Source of the DNA: Rathayibacter sp. VKM Ac-2754
GTDB lineage: Bacteria > Actinomycetota > Actinomycetes > Actinomycetales > Microbacteriaceae
Length of the DNA stretch: 64,000 nt
Direction: 5' to 3'
NCBI RefSeq assembly: GCF_009807095.1
Contig: NZ_WUCC01000003.1
Location: 124,001-188,000 of the forward strand
The notes below the pieces were generated by a model. It worked only from the letters and a program-made list of their open reading frames with translations, did not search any database and was not told where the DNA came from. A program made the translations under genes and the position numbers. Shown here in pieces: positions 40,966 through 50,103 of the stretch (position 1 is its first letter; every line of letters starts with the position of its first letter).

Positions 40966-40984
40966 TTCGGTTAGCCTACCCTTA
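40966..40984 (-). promoter_or_regulatory. DtxR/IdeR iron box
   Basis: A 19-bp site that, read on the minus strand, matches TTAGGTTAGGCTAACCTAA at 16 of 19 positions. It includes the TAGGCT element that could be the -10 box of the siderophore-interacting gene. Binding of an iron-loaded DtxR-type repressor would block transcription. Confidence 0.8.
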
Positions 40985-41047
40985 CTCGGGTCGCGGCGGG
41001 CGCTGGGGCGCGAGGCGACGAAGCATCCCGGAAACCCTGTGAAAAAC

Positions 41048-41086
41048 CGAAGGACCCCGGCTCGACTCGCGAGACGGGGTCCTTCG
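41048..41086 (-). terminator. Terminator of the tRNA-Thr/tRNA-Met unit
   Basis: A 12-bp perfect stem (CGAAGGACCCCG with CGGGGTCCTTCG) lies 7 nt beyond tRNA-Met. On the minus strand it is followed by GGTTTTTC, a real U-tract that is uncommon in this genome. Confidence 0.85.
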
Positions 41087-41092
41087 TGAACG

Positions 41093-41166
41093 TAGCGGGA
41101 GCGGGACTTGAACCCGCGACACCACGATTATGAGCCGTGTGCTCTAACCACCTGAGCTACCCCGCC
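41093..41166 (-). tRNA. trnM: tRNA-Met (anticodon CAT, elongator type)
   Basis: A 74-nt cloverleaf with acceptor GGCGGGG/TCCCGCT (GU at both ends), anticodon loop CTCATAA, and T-loop GTTCAAG. The first acceptor pair is formed, so it is not the initiator tRNA. The body resembles actinobacterial elongator tRNA-Met, not tRNA-Ile2, though lysidine modification cannot be excluded. CCA is not encoded. Confidence 0.93.
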
Positions 41167-41200
41167 GCGCGTCTCCGGAGGCTCGACCTGCCGGGAACGG

Positions 41201-41272
<72 letters not shown>

Positions 41273-41582
41273 GCACCTGCGGGTCTTCGTCGCCCCTCTC
41301 GGAGCGTGCCCGCGATTTGGCACCGTTAGACAATAGCACCCCCCGAGCGCGTCACCGACCGCGCTCGGGCGGGGTGCGGGACATCACCGCCCATGCTGGT
41401 CGAGTAGCTCCGCAGGGGCGTATCGAGACCCCTTTGCTCCAGCAGATCGGGCTTCTGGCCCCAACTTCTGATGGTGGTGGATCTCGATACGCCCGCTGCG
41501 CGGGCTACTCGATCAGCAAGGAGAGACGCAACGAGAGCCGGGCACGCTGCTGACGGCGTCCGCGACCCCGTCTCAAGCGACG
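41273..41582. repeat. Gene-free stretch with terminator and inverted-orientation hairpin repeat
   Basis: This 310-bp stretch holds a strong hairpin (41336-41377) and a complete two-armed repeat (41396-41518) in the orientation opposite to the copies at 311, 532 and 26712. Its left arm is of the right-arm type (CTGGTCGAGTAGC...GTATCGAGACC) and vice versa. No gene was found. Confidence 0.85.
41336..41377 (-). terminator. Terminator downstream of the aldo/keto reductase gene
   Basis: A stem of about 15 bp (GCACCCCCCGAGCGCG with CGCGCTCGGG and GGGGTGC, one bulge) precedes TATTGTCT on the minus strand. The TATTGT could also be the -10 box of the tRNA-Thr promoter, with a weak TCGGTG 17 bp upstream. 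Confidence 0.65.
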
Positions 41583-42560
41583 CTACGAGCGGCTCGCCGT
41601 GTCGAGCGCTGCGAGCTCGTCCGCGCCGAGCTCGAGCGACGCCGAGGCGACGAGCGCGGGCAGCTGCTCCATCACGCGCGCGCTGGCGATCGGAGCCACG
41701 ACGCCCGGCTGCGAGCGGAGCCAGGCGAGCGCGACGGTCGCGACCTCGACCCCGTGCGCCTCGGCCGCGGTGTCGAGCGCGGCGAGCACCCGGCGCCCGC
41801 GGGCGTCGAGGTACTGCGCGGCTCCGGAGGCGCGGGGACTGTCTGGAGTCGCTCCGTCGCGGTACTTGCCGGTCAGGAACCCCGACGCGAGCGCGTAGTA
41901 CGGCACGACCGCGAGACCCGCCTCGCGGGCGAGCGGCAGGAGATCGGCCTCGATGCCGCGCTCGACCAGGTTGTAGTGCGGCTGGAGCGCGACGGGGGCG
42001 TGCAGCCCCTCCTCCTTCGCGATGCGCAGCCATCCGGCGATGCGCTCGGCGCTGAAGTTCGAGACTCCGATGGCCCGCACGAGGCCCTCGTCCACGAGGT
42101 CGGAGAAGACCCGCGCGATGTCCTCGAGAGCGACGGCGTCGTCGTCGAAGTGCGCGTAGTAGAGGTCGATGCGGTCGGTGCGCAGGCGCTCGAGCGAGGC
42201 CCGGGCCGCGGCGCGCACGGTGTCGGGGGCGAGGCCCGTGAACTGCGGGTGGCGGCTCACCTTGGTCGCGATGACGACGTCGTCGCGCGACGCGCCCCGG
42301 CGGCTCAGCCACTCGCCGATGATCGTCTCGGACTCGCCGCCCTTGTTGCCGGGCACCCACGCCGAGTAGGAGTCGGCGGTGTCGATGAAGTCGCCGCCGG
42401 CGGCGACGTAGCCGTCGAGAACGTCGAACGAGGTCTGCCGCCCCGACGTCCAGCCGAAGACGTTGCCGCCGAGCGAGAGCGGGAACACCTCGATCCCGGA
42501 GTCGCCGAGCGGTGCACGGGTGGAGGAGGCGTGGGCCGGGGCTGCGCTGTCGATCGTCAT
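41583..42560 (-). CDS. Aldo/keto reductase
   Basis: A 325-residue NADPH-dependent TIM-barrel reductase. The catalytic tetrad is visible: Asp and Tyr in D-F-I-D-T-A-D-S-Y-S, Lys in V-I-A-T-K-V-S, and His in Y-Y-A-H-F. The cofactor motif I-A-S-A-R is near the C terminus. ATG 42560 is preceded directly by GGAGG with no spacer; an earlier ATG (42611) would add 17 residues of low similarity. Substrate is an aldehyde or ketone, unknown. The gene is monocistronic. Confidence 0.87.
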   Translation of the reverse strand: MTIDSAAPAHASSTRAPLGDSGIEVFPLSLGGNVFGWTSGRQTSFDVLDGYVAAGGDFIDTADSYSAWVPGNKGGESETIIGEWLSRRGASRDDVVIATKVSRHPQFTGLAPDTVRAAARASLERLRTDRIDLYYAHFDDDAVALEDIARVFSDLVDEGLVRAIGVSNFSAERIAGWLRIAKEEGLHAPVALQPHYNLVERGIEADLLPLAREAGLAVVPYYALASGFLTGKYRDGATPDSPRASGAAQYLDARGRRVLAALDTAAEAHGVEVATVALAWLRSQPGVVAPIASARVMEQLPALVASASLELGADELAALDTASRS

Positions 42561-42677
42561 CCTCCGATTCAACCCCCGCCCGTCCGCAGGCGAGACCCCC
42601 CTGCCGCTCATGCGCGGCAAGCACTCAGGTGCACCTCCGCGACGAGATGCGACGAGCCGGAGGTCGTCGGAGGCGCG

Positions 42678-43565
42678 TCAGTCGGCCATCGGGTAGTCGG
42701 CGTACGCGAACCGCGTCGAGTCGGGCGCCCACCCCGCGACGTTGATCGTCCCCTGCCCGCCGAACAGGCGCTGCACCACTCGGCCGGGTGCGGTGCCGGA
42801 GGCGACCTCGCGCAGCCGCAGCTCCACCGGCAGGTTCTCGGGGTGCCCGGCAGTGCCGGCCGGGTACGCGAGATAGAGCAGCTGCGCGCCGTCCGGCGAC
42901 ACGTGCGGGAACCAGTCCACGGTGTCGGACTCGACGACGCGCTCGAGCCCGGAGCCGTCCACGGACATCCGGAAGATCTGCGCCCCGGAGCCGCCGCGCT
43001 CGGAGTTGAAGTACACGCTCCGCCCGTCGGGCGCGAAGTCGACCCCGTCGTCGGGGTGCTCGTCGTCGGTCAGGGCGGTGAGCGGTCCGCCGCCCGCCGG
43101 CATCGTGTAGACGTTGGTCCGCCACGCGCCGGAGGCGTCCTCGCCGCCGCCGATCAGCGCGAGCAGCGAGCCGTCGGGCGAGACGCCGTGCAGGTAGTGC
43201 TTGAAGCGCGCGCCCTCCGGCGTCGCGGTGAGGCGGCGGGCCGGCGCCGACCCGTCGAGTGCGACCGCGTACAGGTGCCCGTCGCGGGCGGAGACGTAGG
43301 CGATGCCTCCCTCGGGCGCGAGGACGTGGTCGTTGTTGAGCTCGTCGGGGACGCCGTCGAGTGGGATCGACTCGAGTCCTCCTCCGTCGAGCGGCAGCCG
43401 GAAGAGTCCGCCGTCGCCGTTCACCACGAGGAAGGAGCCGTCGGGCGACCAGTTCGGCGCCTCCACGAGCACGGAGTCCGACTCGAACACGGTCGTGGCG
43501 ACTCCGGTCGCGACGTCGTGCACTCGGATGCGGCAGAGCTGACGGGGCAGGAGCGATCGGGCCAT
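42678..43565 (-). CDS. TolB-like beta-propeller protein
   Basis: A 295-residue cytoplasmic protein with repeated W-S-P-D-G-S, S-P-D-G, F-A-P-D-G-R-S and W-A-P-D-S units, typical of PD40/TolB-type WD40-like propellers. It probably folds as a six-bladed propeller. There is no signal peptide. ATG 43565 has TACTTT (43572-43577) 6 nt upstream, consistent with a leaderless mRNA. A binding rather than enzymatic role is likely. Confidence 0.82.
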   Translation of the reverse strand: MARSLLPRQLCRIRVHDVATGVATTVFESDSVLVEAPNWSPDGSFLVVNGDGGLFRLPLDGGGLESIPLDGVPDELNNDHVLAPEGGIAYVSARDGHLYAVALDGSAPARRLTATPEGARFKHYLHGVSPDGSLLALIGGGEDASGAWRTNVYTMPAGGGPLTALTDDEHPDDGVDFAPDGRSVYFNSERGGSGAQIFRMSVDGSGLERVVESDTVDWFPHVSPDGAQLLYLAYPAGTAGHPENLPVELRLREVASGTAPGRVVQRLFGGQGTINVAGWAPDSTRFAYADYPMAD

Positions 43566-43677
43566 GCACCCAAAGTACGGGGAAGGGTCAAGCCTTCCGG
43601 CACTCAGCTTCGCCCCTCGGCCTCTCCAGTACCCTGGATGGACGACTGTGCTGAGTGCGACTCGAGAGGACCATGTG

Positions 43678-46600
43678 ATGCTCCTCATCCTCTCGATCAC
43701 GTTCGCCCTCGCCGTCGTCACCCCCTGGATCGTCGATCGCGTCGGCCCCCGGGCGTTCTACGGCCTCGCCCTCGTGCCGGCCGGCACCTTCGTCGCGACC
43801 CTCGCGTCGCTCCCGACGATCCTCGCGGGCGGCGAGATCCGCGAGAGGATCGAGTGGATCCCCTCGCTCGACATCGCGCTGTCGTTCCGCCTCGACGCTC
43901 TCTCGATGGTGCTCGCCCTCGTGGTGAGCGGAGTCGGCGCCCTCGTCCTCGCCTACTGCGCGAGCTACTTCAGCCGCGACGAGCCCTCGCTCGGGCGCTT
44001 CGCCGCGCTGCTCTTCGCCTTCGCGGGAGTGATGTACGGACTCGTCACCGCCGACGACGTCATCATCCTCTTCGTCTTCTGGGAGGCGACGAGCGTCCTC
44101 TCCTACCTCCTGATCGGGCACTACAGCGGCCGCAAGGAGAGCCGCGGAGCCGGCCTGCAGGCGCTGCTGGTCACCACCCTCGGCGGTCTCGCGATGCTCG
44201 TCGGCGTCGTGATCCTGATCGTGCAGGCGGGCACGACCAGCATCGAGGGGATCGTCGCCGCCGCGCCCTCCGGCCCGATCGTCTCGGTCGCCCTGGTGCT
44301 GGTGCTGCTCGGCGCGTTCTCGAAGTCGGCCCTCGTGCCGTTCCACTTCTGGCTCCCCGCCGCGATGGCCGCGCCGACGCCGGTCAGCGCCTACCTGCAC
44401 GCCGCCGCGATGGTCAAGGCCGGCATCTACCTCGTCGCCCGCCTCGCGCCCGGCTTCGCCGACGACTCCGTCTGGCTGCCCGTGATCGTCTGCGTCGGGG
44501 TGTGGACGATGCTCGTCGGCGGCTGGCGCTCGCTCCGGCAGTACGACCTCAAGCTCGTCCTGGCGTACGGAACCGTCAGCCAGCTCGGCTTCCTCACCGT
44601 CGCCGTGGGCTTCGGCTCGCGCGACGCCGCCCTGGCCGGCCTGACCCTCCTCCTCGGTCACGCGCTGTTCAAGGCGCTGCTCTTCCTCGTGGTCGGCATC
44701 GTCGACCACCGTGCGGGCACGCGCGATCTGCGCAAGCTGAGCGGGATCGGCCGTCAGGCGCCCGTGCTCGCGGCCGCCGCGCTGATCGGCGTGCTCTCGA
44801 TGGCGGGGATCCCACCGCTGCTCGGCTTCGTCGCGAAGGAGGCCGTCTTCACCAGCCTCCTCGAGGCCGGCGAGCAGGGCTCCGTCTGGGCCTGGGTCGC
44901 CCTGGTCGGCCTGGTGCTCGGCTCGATCCTCACCGTCGCCTACTCGGCGCGGTTCTTCTGGGGCGCCTTCGCCCGCAAGGAGGGCCTCGAGGACACGCAC
45001 CTGCACGCCGAGCCGTGGACCTTCACGGCGGCTCCCGTCGTGCTCGCCGCGGCCACGGTCGTCGGAGGAGTCGCCGCCTCGGTCCTCGATCCGCTCGTCG
45101 CCGTCTATGCGGACACCCTGCCGCTCGCGGCCGCCGACGCCGACGCCGCCCTCGCGGCCGAGGCCCTCGCCGAGCACGGCACCTACCACCTGGCCCTCTG
45201 GCACGGCCTCGAGCCGGCGCTCGGGCTGAGCGCCGTGGTCATCGCGATCGGCCTCCTCCTCTTCGCCAAGCGCGTGACGGTCGCCCGGGTGCAGTCGCTG
45301 CTGCCGAACCGCATCGACTCCGCCGAGGGCTACTGGGCGACGGTGCGCTGGCTCGACCGCGTGGCGAGCACCGTCACCGAGTTCGTGCAGCGCGGCTCCC
45401 TCCCCCGCTACCTGACGGTGATCTTCGCGGTCTTCGTCGTCGGAGCGGGCGGTGCCGCGGTCTTCAACCGCACCTGGCCCGACACCCTCGTGTTCTGGGA
45501 CAGCCCCGGGCAGCTGGCCGTCGCCGCCGTGATGATCGTCGCCGCGATCCTCTGCGCGATCGCCCGCAACCGCGTCGCCGCGGTCCTGCTCGCCGGCGCG
45601 ACGGGCTACGGGATGGTCGCCCTCTTCTCCCTGCAGGGCGCGCCCGACCTCGCCCTCACCCAGGCGCTCATCGAGACGGTGACCCTGGTCGTCTTCGTGC
45701 TCGTCCTGCGCCGCCTCCCCACCCGGATCGCGCAGAAGCACCAGCCGATGCGCAAGCGCCTGCGCGCGATCATCGGCATCGCGGTCGGCGCAGCGATGGC
45801 CGTCGTCGCGACGATCGCCCTCGGCGCCCGCACCGCCCTGCCGATCTCGGTCGACCTGCCCCGCCTCGCCTACGAGGAGGGCAAGGGCCGCAACATCGTC
45901 AACGTCCTGCTCGTCGACATCCGCGCCTGGGACACGATGGGCGAGATCTCGGTCCTCGTCGTCGTCGCCACGGGTGTCGCGAGCCTGATCTTCCTCTCGA
46001 GCAGGGCCGGAGGAGCGCCCCGCCTCGAGTCGCAGAGCGCGGCCGACCGCGCCGAGCGCGCCCTCGACCTCACCGCTCCCTCGAAGGACGCCGAGAAGAA
46101 CGGCGACCGCGGCTCGTGGCTCGTCGCCGGGCGGACACTGCGACCCGAGAACCGCTCGATCGTGCTCGAGGTGCTGGTGCGCCTCCTGTTCCACCCCGCG
46201 ATGATCGTCTCGGTCTACCTGCTCTTCACCGGTCACAACACCCCGGGCGGAGGCTTCGCGGGCGGCCTGCTCGCCGGCCTCGCCCTGGTCGCGCGCTACC
46301 TCGCCGGAGGCCGCTTCGAGCTCGGCGAGGCCGCCCCGATCGACGCCGGCAAGGTGCTCGGCCTGGGGCTCCTCTTCGCCGTCGGCACCGCGGTCTCCTC
46401 GCTGGTCTTCGGACTGCAGGTGCTCGAGTCGAGCTGGCTCGACCTCGAGGTGCCGATCCTCGGCGAGCTGCACCTGGGCACCTCCACCCTCTTCGACATC
46501 GGGGTCTACCTCATCGTGATCGGCCTGGCCCTCGACATCCTCCGAAGCCTCGGCGGCGAGGTCGACCGCCACGGCGAGGAGGCCGAGCGCGGCGACTCCT

Positions 46601-46731
46601 CGGGCGACGGCGTCACGCACACGACCGACGGCGACACCCCGGGCCCCGGCGCCGGAACCGTCGATGGACTCGAGACGAAGCTGCCCACCGGCGCCACGGT
46701 CGTCGGCGGCCCCGGGCGGGGGGACGCATGA
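43678..46731 (+). CDS. mrpA: Na+/H+ antiporter subunit A (with MnhB-like C terminus)
   Basis: A 1017-residue membrane protein. The N-terminal NuoL-like part (residues about 1-500) has the proton channel signatures W-E-A-T-S-V-L-S-Y-L-L-I-G, S-K-S-A-L-V-P-F-H-F-W-L-P-A-A-M and K-E-A-V-F. The C-terminal portion carries the MrpB domain with H-N-T-P-G-G-G-F-A-G-G. The A-B fusion explains why no separate mrpB is found. ATG 43678 has GAGAGGA 7 nt upstream; GTG 43675 is alternative. It heads the mrpACDEFG operon. Confidence 0.93.
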   Translation: MLLILSITFALAVVTPWIVDRVGPRAFYGLALVPAGTFVATLASLPTILAGGEIRERIEWIPSLDIALSFRLDALSMVLALVVSGVGALVLAYCASYFSRDEPSLGRFAALLFAFAGVMYGLVTADDVIILFVFWEATSVLSYLLIGHYSGRKESRGAGLQALLVTTLGGLAMLVGVVILIVQAGTTSIEGIVAAAPSGPIVSVALVLVLLGAFSKSALVPFHFWLPAAMAAPTPVSAYLHAAAMVKAGIYLVARLAPGFADDSVWLPVIVCVGVWTMLVGGWRSLRQYDLKLVLAYGTVSQLGFLTVAVGFGSRDAALAGLTLLLGHALFKALLFLVVGIVDHRAGTRDLRKLSGIGRQAPVLAAAALIGVLSMAGIPPLLGFVAKEAVFTSLLEAGEQGSVWAWVALVGLVLGSILTVAYSARFFWGAFARKEGLEDTHLHAEPWTFTAAPVVLAAATVVGGVAASVLDPLVAVYADTLPLAAADADAALAAEALAEHGTYHLALWHGLEPALGLSAVVIAIGLLLFAKRVTVARVQSLLPNRIDSAEGYWATVRWLDRVASTVTEFVQRGSLPRYLTVIFAVFVVGAGGAAVFNRTWPDTLVFWDSPGQLAVAAVMIVAAILCAIARNRVAAVLLAGATGYGMVALFSLQGAPDLALTQALIETVTLVVFVLVLRRLPTRIAQKHQPMRKRLRAIIGIAVGAAMAVVATIALGARTALPISVDLPRLAYEEGKGRNIVNVLLVDIRAWDTMGEISVLVVVATGVASLIFLSSRAGGAPRLESQSAADRAERALDLTAPSKDAEKNGDRGSWLVAGRTLRPENRSIVLEVLVRLLFHPAMIVSVYLLFTGHNTPGGGFAGGLLAGLALVARYLAGGRFELGEAAPIDAGKVLGLGLLFAVGTAVSSLVFGLQVLESSWLDLEVPILGELHLGTSTLFDIGVYLIVIGLALDILRSLGGEVDRHGEEAERGDSSGDGVTHTTDGDTPGPGAGTVDGLETKLPTGATVVGGPGRGDA

Positions 46732-47228
46732 GCATCACCCTCGTCCTCGTCGTCGTGATGGCGGTGCTGTACGCGGCGGGCGTCTACCAGATGCTCGAGC
46801 GCAGCCTCACCCGGATCCTGATCGGGTTCCTCCTGATCGGCAACGCGACCAACATCCTGATCCTGCTCATGGCGGGGCGGTCCGGAGTCGCGCCGTTCGT
46901 GACCGACGACGGCCGCTCGTACGAGCAGATCGCCGACGAGATGGCCGACCCGCTCCCCCAGGCCCTGATCCTGACGGCGATCGTGATCACCTTCGGAGTC
47001 TCGTCGTTCCTCCTCGCGATGATCTACCGGCGCTGGCGCCTCGCCAACGCCGACCAGGTCGAGGACGACGAGACCGACACCTCGGTCCGCGCCGACGCGG
47101 CGGGCATCTCGGCGCAGACCACCGCCGACGACAAGGCCCTCGACGATCTGCTCGAGGCGAGTGACGAGGGCACCGCGGCCCGCCACGGCGAGAGCGCCAT
47201 GACCGACGACAGGAAGGAGGACCGATGA
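46728..47228 (+). CDS. mrpC: Na+/H+ antiporter subunit C
   Basis: A 166-residue NuoK-like subunit with three membrane helices (residues about 2-20, 25-50 and 80-105). The conserved R-I-L-I-G-F-L-L-I-G-N-A-T-N segment and the D-P-L-P-Q-A-L-I-L-T-A-I-V-I segment are typical. The C-terminal tail of about 55 residues is acidic and longer than in most MrpC. It overlaps mrpA and mrpD by 4 bp each. Confidence 0.93.
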   Translation: MSITLVLVVVMAVLYAAGVYQMLERSLTRILIGFLLIGNATNILILLMAGRSGVAPFVTDDGRSYEQIADEMADPLPQALILTAIVITFGVSSFLLAMIYRRWRLANADQVEDDETDTSVRADAAGISAQTTADDKALDDLLEASDEGTAARHGESAMTDDRKEDR

Positions 47229-48820
47229 CCGCCCTGATCCCCCTCGTCGTCACCCTTCCCCTCCTGGGAGCCGCGCTCGCGCTGATCCTCGGCCGCCACC
47301 GTCGCGCGCAGATCCTGGTCAACATCGTCACGCTGTCGGCCGTCCTGGTGATCTCGTGCGTGATGCTCGTGATCGTGCTCTCGGGCGACGGAGGCGGCGA
47401 GGCGGTCTACGTGGGCGGCTGGGAGCCGCCGTGGGGCATCGTGCTCGTCGTCGATCCGCTGGCCGCGCTGATGCTCGTGATCACCTCGATCACTCTGCTC
47501 GGCGTCCTGCTCTTCTCGGTCGGCCAGGGCCTCGTCGACGGCAACCGCGAGACGCCGGTCACGATCTTCCACCCGACCTACCTGATCCTCTCGGCGGGCA
47601 TCCTCAACGCCTTCGTCGCGGGCGACCTCTTCAACCTCTACGTCGGCTTCGAGATCCTCCTCGCAGCGAGCTACGTGCTGATCACGCTCGGCGGCACCGC
47701 GCCGCGCATCCGGGCGGGCACGACCTACGTGGTCGTCAGCCTCGTCTCGAGCGTCTTCTTCCTCTCGGCGATCGGCCTGCTCTACGGCGCGACCGGCACG
47801 GTCAACATGGCGCAGCTCTCGATCCGCATCGCCGAGCTGCCCGCCGACGTGCAGCTGGTGCTGCACGTGGTGCTGCTGCTGGGCTTCGGGATCAAGGCGG
47901 CCGTGTTCCCGCTGTCGTTCTGGCTGCCGGACTCGTACCCGACGGCGCCGGCCCCCGTCACCGCGGTGTTCGCGGGCCTGCTGACCAAGGTCGGCGTCTA
48001 CGCGCTGATCCGCACCGAGACGCTGCTGTTCCCCGGAGGTGCGCTCACCGAGGTGCTGCTGGTGGTCGCCCTGCTCACGCTGATCGTCGGCATCCTCGGC
48101 GCCGTCGCCCAGGCCGACATCAAGCGGATGCTCTCGTTCACGCTGGTCTCGCACATCGGATACATGGTCTTCGGCATCGCGATCGGCACCCAGGCGGGCT
48201 ACGCGGCGACGATCTTCTACGTGATCCACCACATCACCGTGCAGACCACGCTGTTCCTCGCGACGGGGCTCATCGAGCGCGTCGGCGGGACGACCTCGAT
48301 CCTCCGGCTCGGCGGGCTGCTCAAGGCCTCGCCGCTGCTCGCGCTGCTCTACTTCATCCCCGCGATGAACCTCGGCGGCATCCCTCCGTTCACCGGGTTC
48401 CTCGGCAAGGTCGGCCTGTTCGTCGCGGGCACCGAGTCGGCGGTCGAGCAGCCGGACTGGCTGATCTGGGCCGTGATCGGCGCCGGAGCGGTCACCTCGC
48501 TGCTCACCCTCTACGCCGTCGCACGCGTCTGGAACATGGCGTTCTGGCGCCGCCAGGAGGAGGTGCCCGGCTACGAGTCGCCCCTGATCGACCAGCTCCA
48601 GGAGGATCCGCACGACACGGGCACGGTGCGCACGCGCCACTCGCCACCCATGATGGTGCTCGCGACCGCCGGGATGGTGCTCGTCAGCGTGGTCCTGACC
48701 GTCGGCGCCGGACCGCTCTACGACGCGAGCGAGCACGCCGCCGAGGCGATCGCCGACCCGACGACCTACATCGCCACCGTGTACCGCGACTCGTCCTTCG
48801 GTGAGGAGGGTCCGCGATGA
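47225..48820 (+). CDS. mrpD: Na+/H+ antiporter subunit D
   Basis: A 531-residue NuoM/N-like antiporter subunit with about fourteen helices. It has F-E-I-L-L-A-A-S-Y-V-L, F-G-I-K-A-A-V-F-P-L-S-F-W-L-P-D-S-Y and K-R-M-L-S-F-T-L-V-S-H-I-G-Y. The glutamate and lysines that line the proton path are retained. It overlaps mrpC and mrpE by 4 bp. Confidence 0.94.
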   Translation: MTALIPLVVTLPLLGAALALILGRHRRAQILVNIVTLSAVLVISCVMLVIVLSGDGGGEAVYVGGWEPPWGIVLVVDPLAALMLVITSITLLGVLLFSVGQGLVDGNRETPVTIFHPTYLILSAGILNAFVAGDLFNLYVGFEILLAASYVLITLGGTAPRIRAGTTYVVVSLVSSVFFLSAIGLLYGATGTVNMAQLSIRIAELPADVQLVLHVVLLLGFGIKAAVFPLSFWLPDSYPTAPAPVTAVFAGLLTKVGVYALIRTETLLFPGGALTEVLLVVALLTLIVGILGAVAQADIKRMLSFTLVSHIGYMVFGIAIGTQAGYAATIFYVIHHITVQTTLFLATGLIERVGGTTSILRLGGLLKASPLLALLYFIPAMNLGGIPPFTGFLGKVGLFVAGTESAVEQPDWLIWAVIGAGAVTSLLTLYAVARVWNMAFWRRQEEVPGYESPLIDQLQEDPHDTGTVRTRHSPPMMVLATAGMVLVSVVLTVGAGPLYDASEHAAEAIADPTTYIATVYRDSSFGEEGPR

Positions 48821-49389
48821 GCCCCCGCCGCCGCGTCGACTTCTGGAACCGCTTCGCGATGTTCGTCACCCTGGTGGGCATCTGGGTGCTGCTCTGGGAC
48901 GACGTCTCGGTGCTCTCCATCGTCTCGGGCTTCCTCGTCGCCCTCCTGATCACGCGGGTGTTCTACCTGCCCCCGGTCGAGTTCTCGAACCGCGTGAACC
49001 CCTGGTGCCTGCTCGTGTTCCTCCTGCGCCTCGCCGCCGACATCGCGATCGCCTCGGTGCGCGTGTCGTGGCAGATCCTGACGCTGCCCGTGCCGGTGCA
49101 CAACGCGATCGTCGCGGTGCACCTGCGCAGCCGCTCCGAGGGGATGCTGGTCTGGACCACCGAGGCCGTCTCGCTCGTCCCCGGCTCCCTCGTGATCGAC
49201 GTCGACCCGCTGCAGAACGTGCTCTACCTGCACGTGCTCGGCGTCACCCACGACGAGGCCCGACGGATCGAGGAGGTGCGCCGCACGGTGCTGGAGACGG
49301 AGGCGCGCATCGTCCGTGCGATCGGCTCCCGCGAGGACGTGCAGCGCGTCAACCGGCCTCTCGGCGAGGGAGCGGGGGCCGTCCGATGA
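48817..49389 (+). CDS. mrpE: Na+/H+ antiporter subunit E
   Basis: A 190-residue MrpE protein with two to three helices near the N terminus, then F-L-L-R-L-A-A-D-I-A-I-A-S and P-G-S-L-V-I-D-V-D-P-L-Q-N-V-L-Y-L-H-V-L. It is required for complex assembly in characterised Mrp systems. It overlaps mrpD and mrpF by 4 bp. Confidence 0.93.
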   Translation: MSPRRRVDFWNRFAMFVTLVGIWVLLWDDVSVLSIVSGFLVALLITRVFYLPPVEFSNRVNPWCLLVFLLRLAADIAIASVRVSWQILTLPVPVHNAIVAVHLRSRSEGMLVWTTEAVSLVPGSLVIDVDPLQNVLYLHVLGVTHDEARRIEEVRRTVLETEARIVRAIGSREDVQRVNRPLGEGAGAVR

Positions 49390-49652
49390 TCAACTGGCTC
49401 GCCTGGATCCTCGTGCCCGTGTTCGGCGCGGCGACCCTGCTCTCCCTCGTCCGCATCCTCCGCGGACCCTCGATCCTCGACCGCGTGGTGGCCGCCGACG
49501 TGCTCGTCGCGACCATCATCTGCGGGCTCGGCGCCGAGATGGCGGTCAACCAGCACGCGACGACGCTGCCGGTCGCGCTCGGCCTCGCCCTGTTCGCCGT
49601 CTTCGGATCGATCAGCGTCGCGAAGTTCATGGCCAATCGCGAGGAGGACTGA
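49386..49652 (+). CDS. mrpF: Na+/H+ antiporter subunit F
   Basis: An 88-residue subunit with three membrane helices and the diagnostic R-I-L-R-G-P-S-I-L-D-R-V-V-A-A-D and the C-terminal G-S-I-S-V-A-K-F segments. It overlaps mrpE by 4 bp, and mrpG begins 2 bp later. Confidence 0.93.
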   Translation: MINWLAWILVPVFGAATLLSLVRILRGPSILDRVVAADVLVATIICGLGAEMAVNQHATTLPVALGLALFAVFGSISVAKFMANREED

Positions 49653-49653
49653 C

Positions 49654-50103
49654 ATGGACCTCTTCTGGGACATCGTGACCGCGATCCTCGTCACTTCGGG
49701 CGCCCTCCTGTCGCTCGTCGCGGCGATCGGGCTGCTGCGTTTCGACGACCTGCTCTCGCGGATGCACGCGGGCACCAAGCCGCAGGTGCTCGGCCTGATC
49801 TGCGTGATGCTGGCGGTCGCCATCCGCAACCCGGGCTTCGCCGCCGCGGGCACCGTCGTGCTGGTCATCGGCTTCCAGCTGCTGACCGTCCCCGTCTCGG
49901 CGCACATGGTCGGCCGCGCCGCCTACCGCGCCGAGGCCGTCTCGATGGGGCACCTCGTCGCCGACGAGCTCGCCGACGCGGTCACCAGGGCCGACGAGGA
50001 GGCGCGCACGGGGCCGGAGTCGGGGCACTCCTCCGAGGAGGCCGCGGAGCGATCGACGTCGCCGCAGCCCGAGGACGAGGACGGGCCGGCCGCGAAGGCC
50101 TAG
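49654..50103 (+). CDS. mrpG: Na+/H+ antiporter subunit G
   Basis: A 149-residue subunit with three helices and L-R-F-D-D-L-L-S-R-M-H-A-G-T-K-P-Q, the family hallmark. The last 45 residues form an acidic cytoplasmic tail. It ends the operon. The stop codon overlaps the stop of a convergent small gene, and no terminator hairpin was found between them. Confidence 0.93.
   Translation: MDLFWDIVTAILVTSGALLSLVAAIGLLRFDDLLSRMHAGTKPQVLGLICVMLAVAIRNPGFAAAGTVVLVIGFQLLTVPVSAHMVGRAAYRAEAVSMGHLVADELADAVTRADEEARTGPESGHSSEEAAERSTSPQPEDEDGPAAKA

Noticed and set aside
41093-41166. tRNA-Ile2 (lysidine-modified CAT)
   Set aside because: Body and T-arm look like elongator tRNA-Met; the call cannot be fully settled without a tilS identity-element search.
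43588-46620. A 1010-codon open frame antisense to mrpA
   Set aside because: It has charged, low-complexity Asp/Glu/Arg-rich content typical of a GC-skewed shadow frame, and mrpA on the other strand has full family motifs.
41754-47228. A 1824-codon open frame across the reductase, propeller and mrp genes
   Set aside because: Only its last 166 codons (mrpC) are real. The rest is an Arg/Pro-rich shadow frame, as expected at this GC content.
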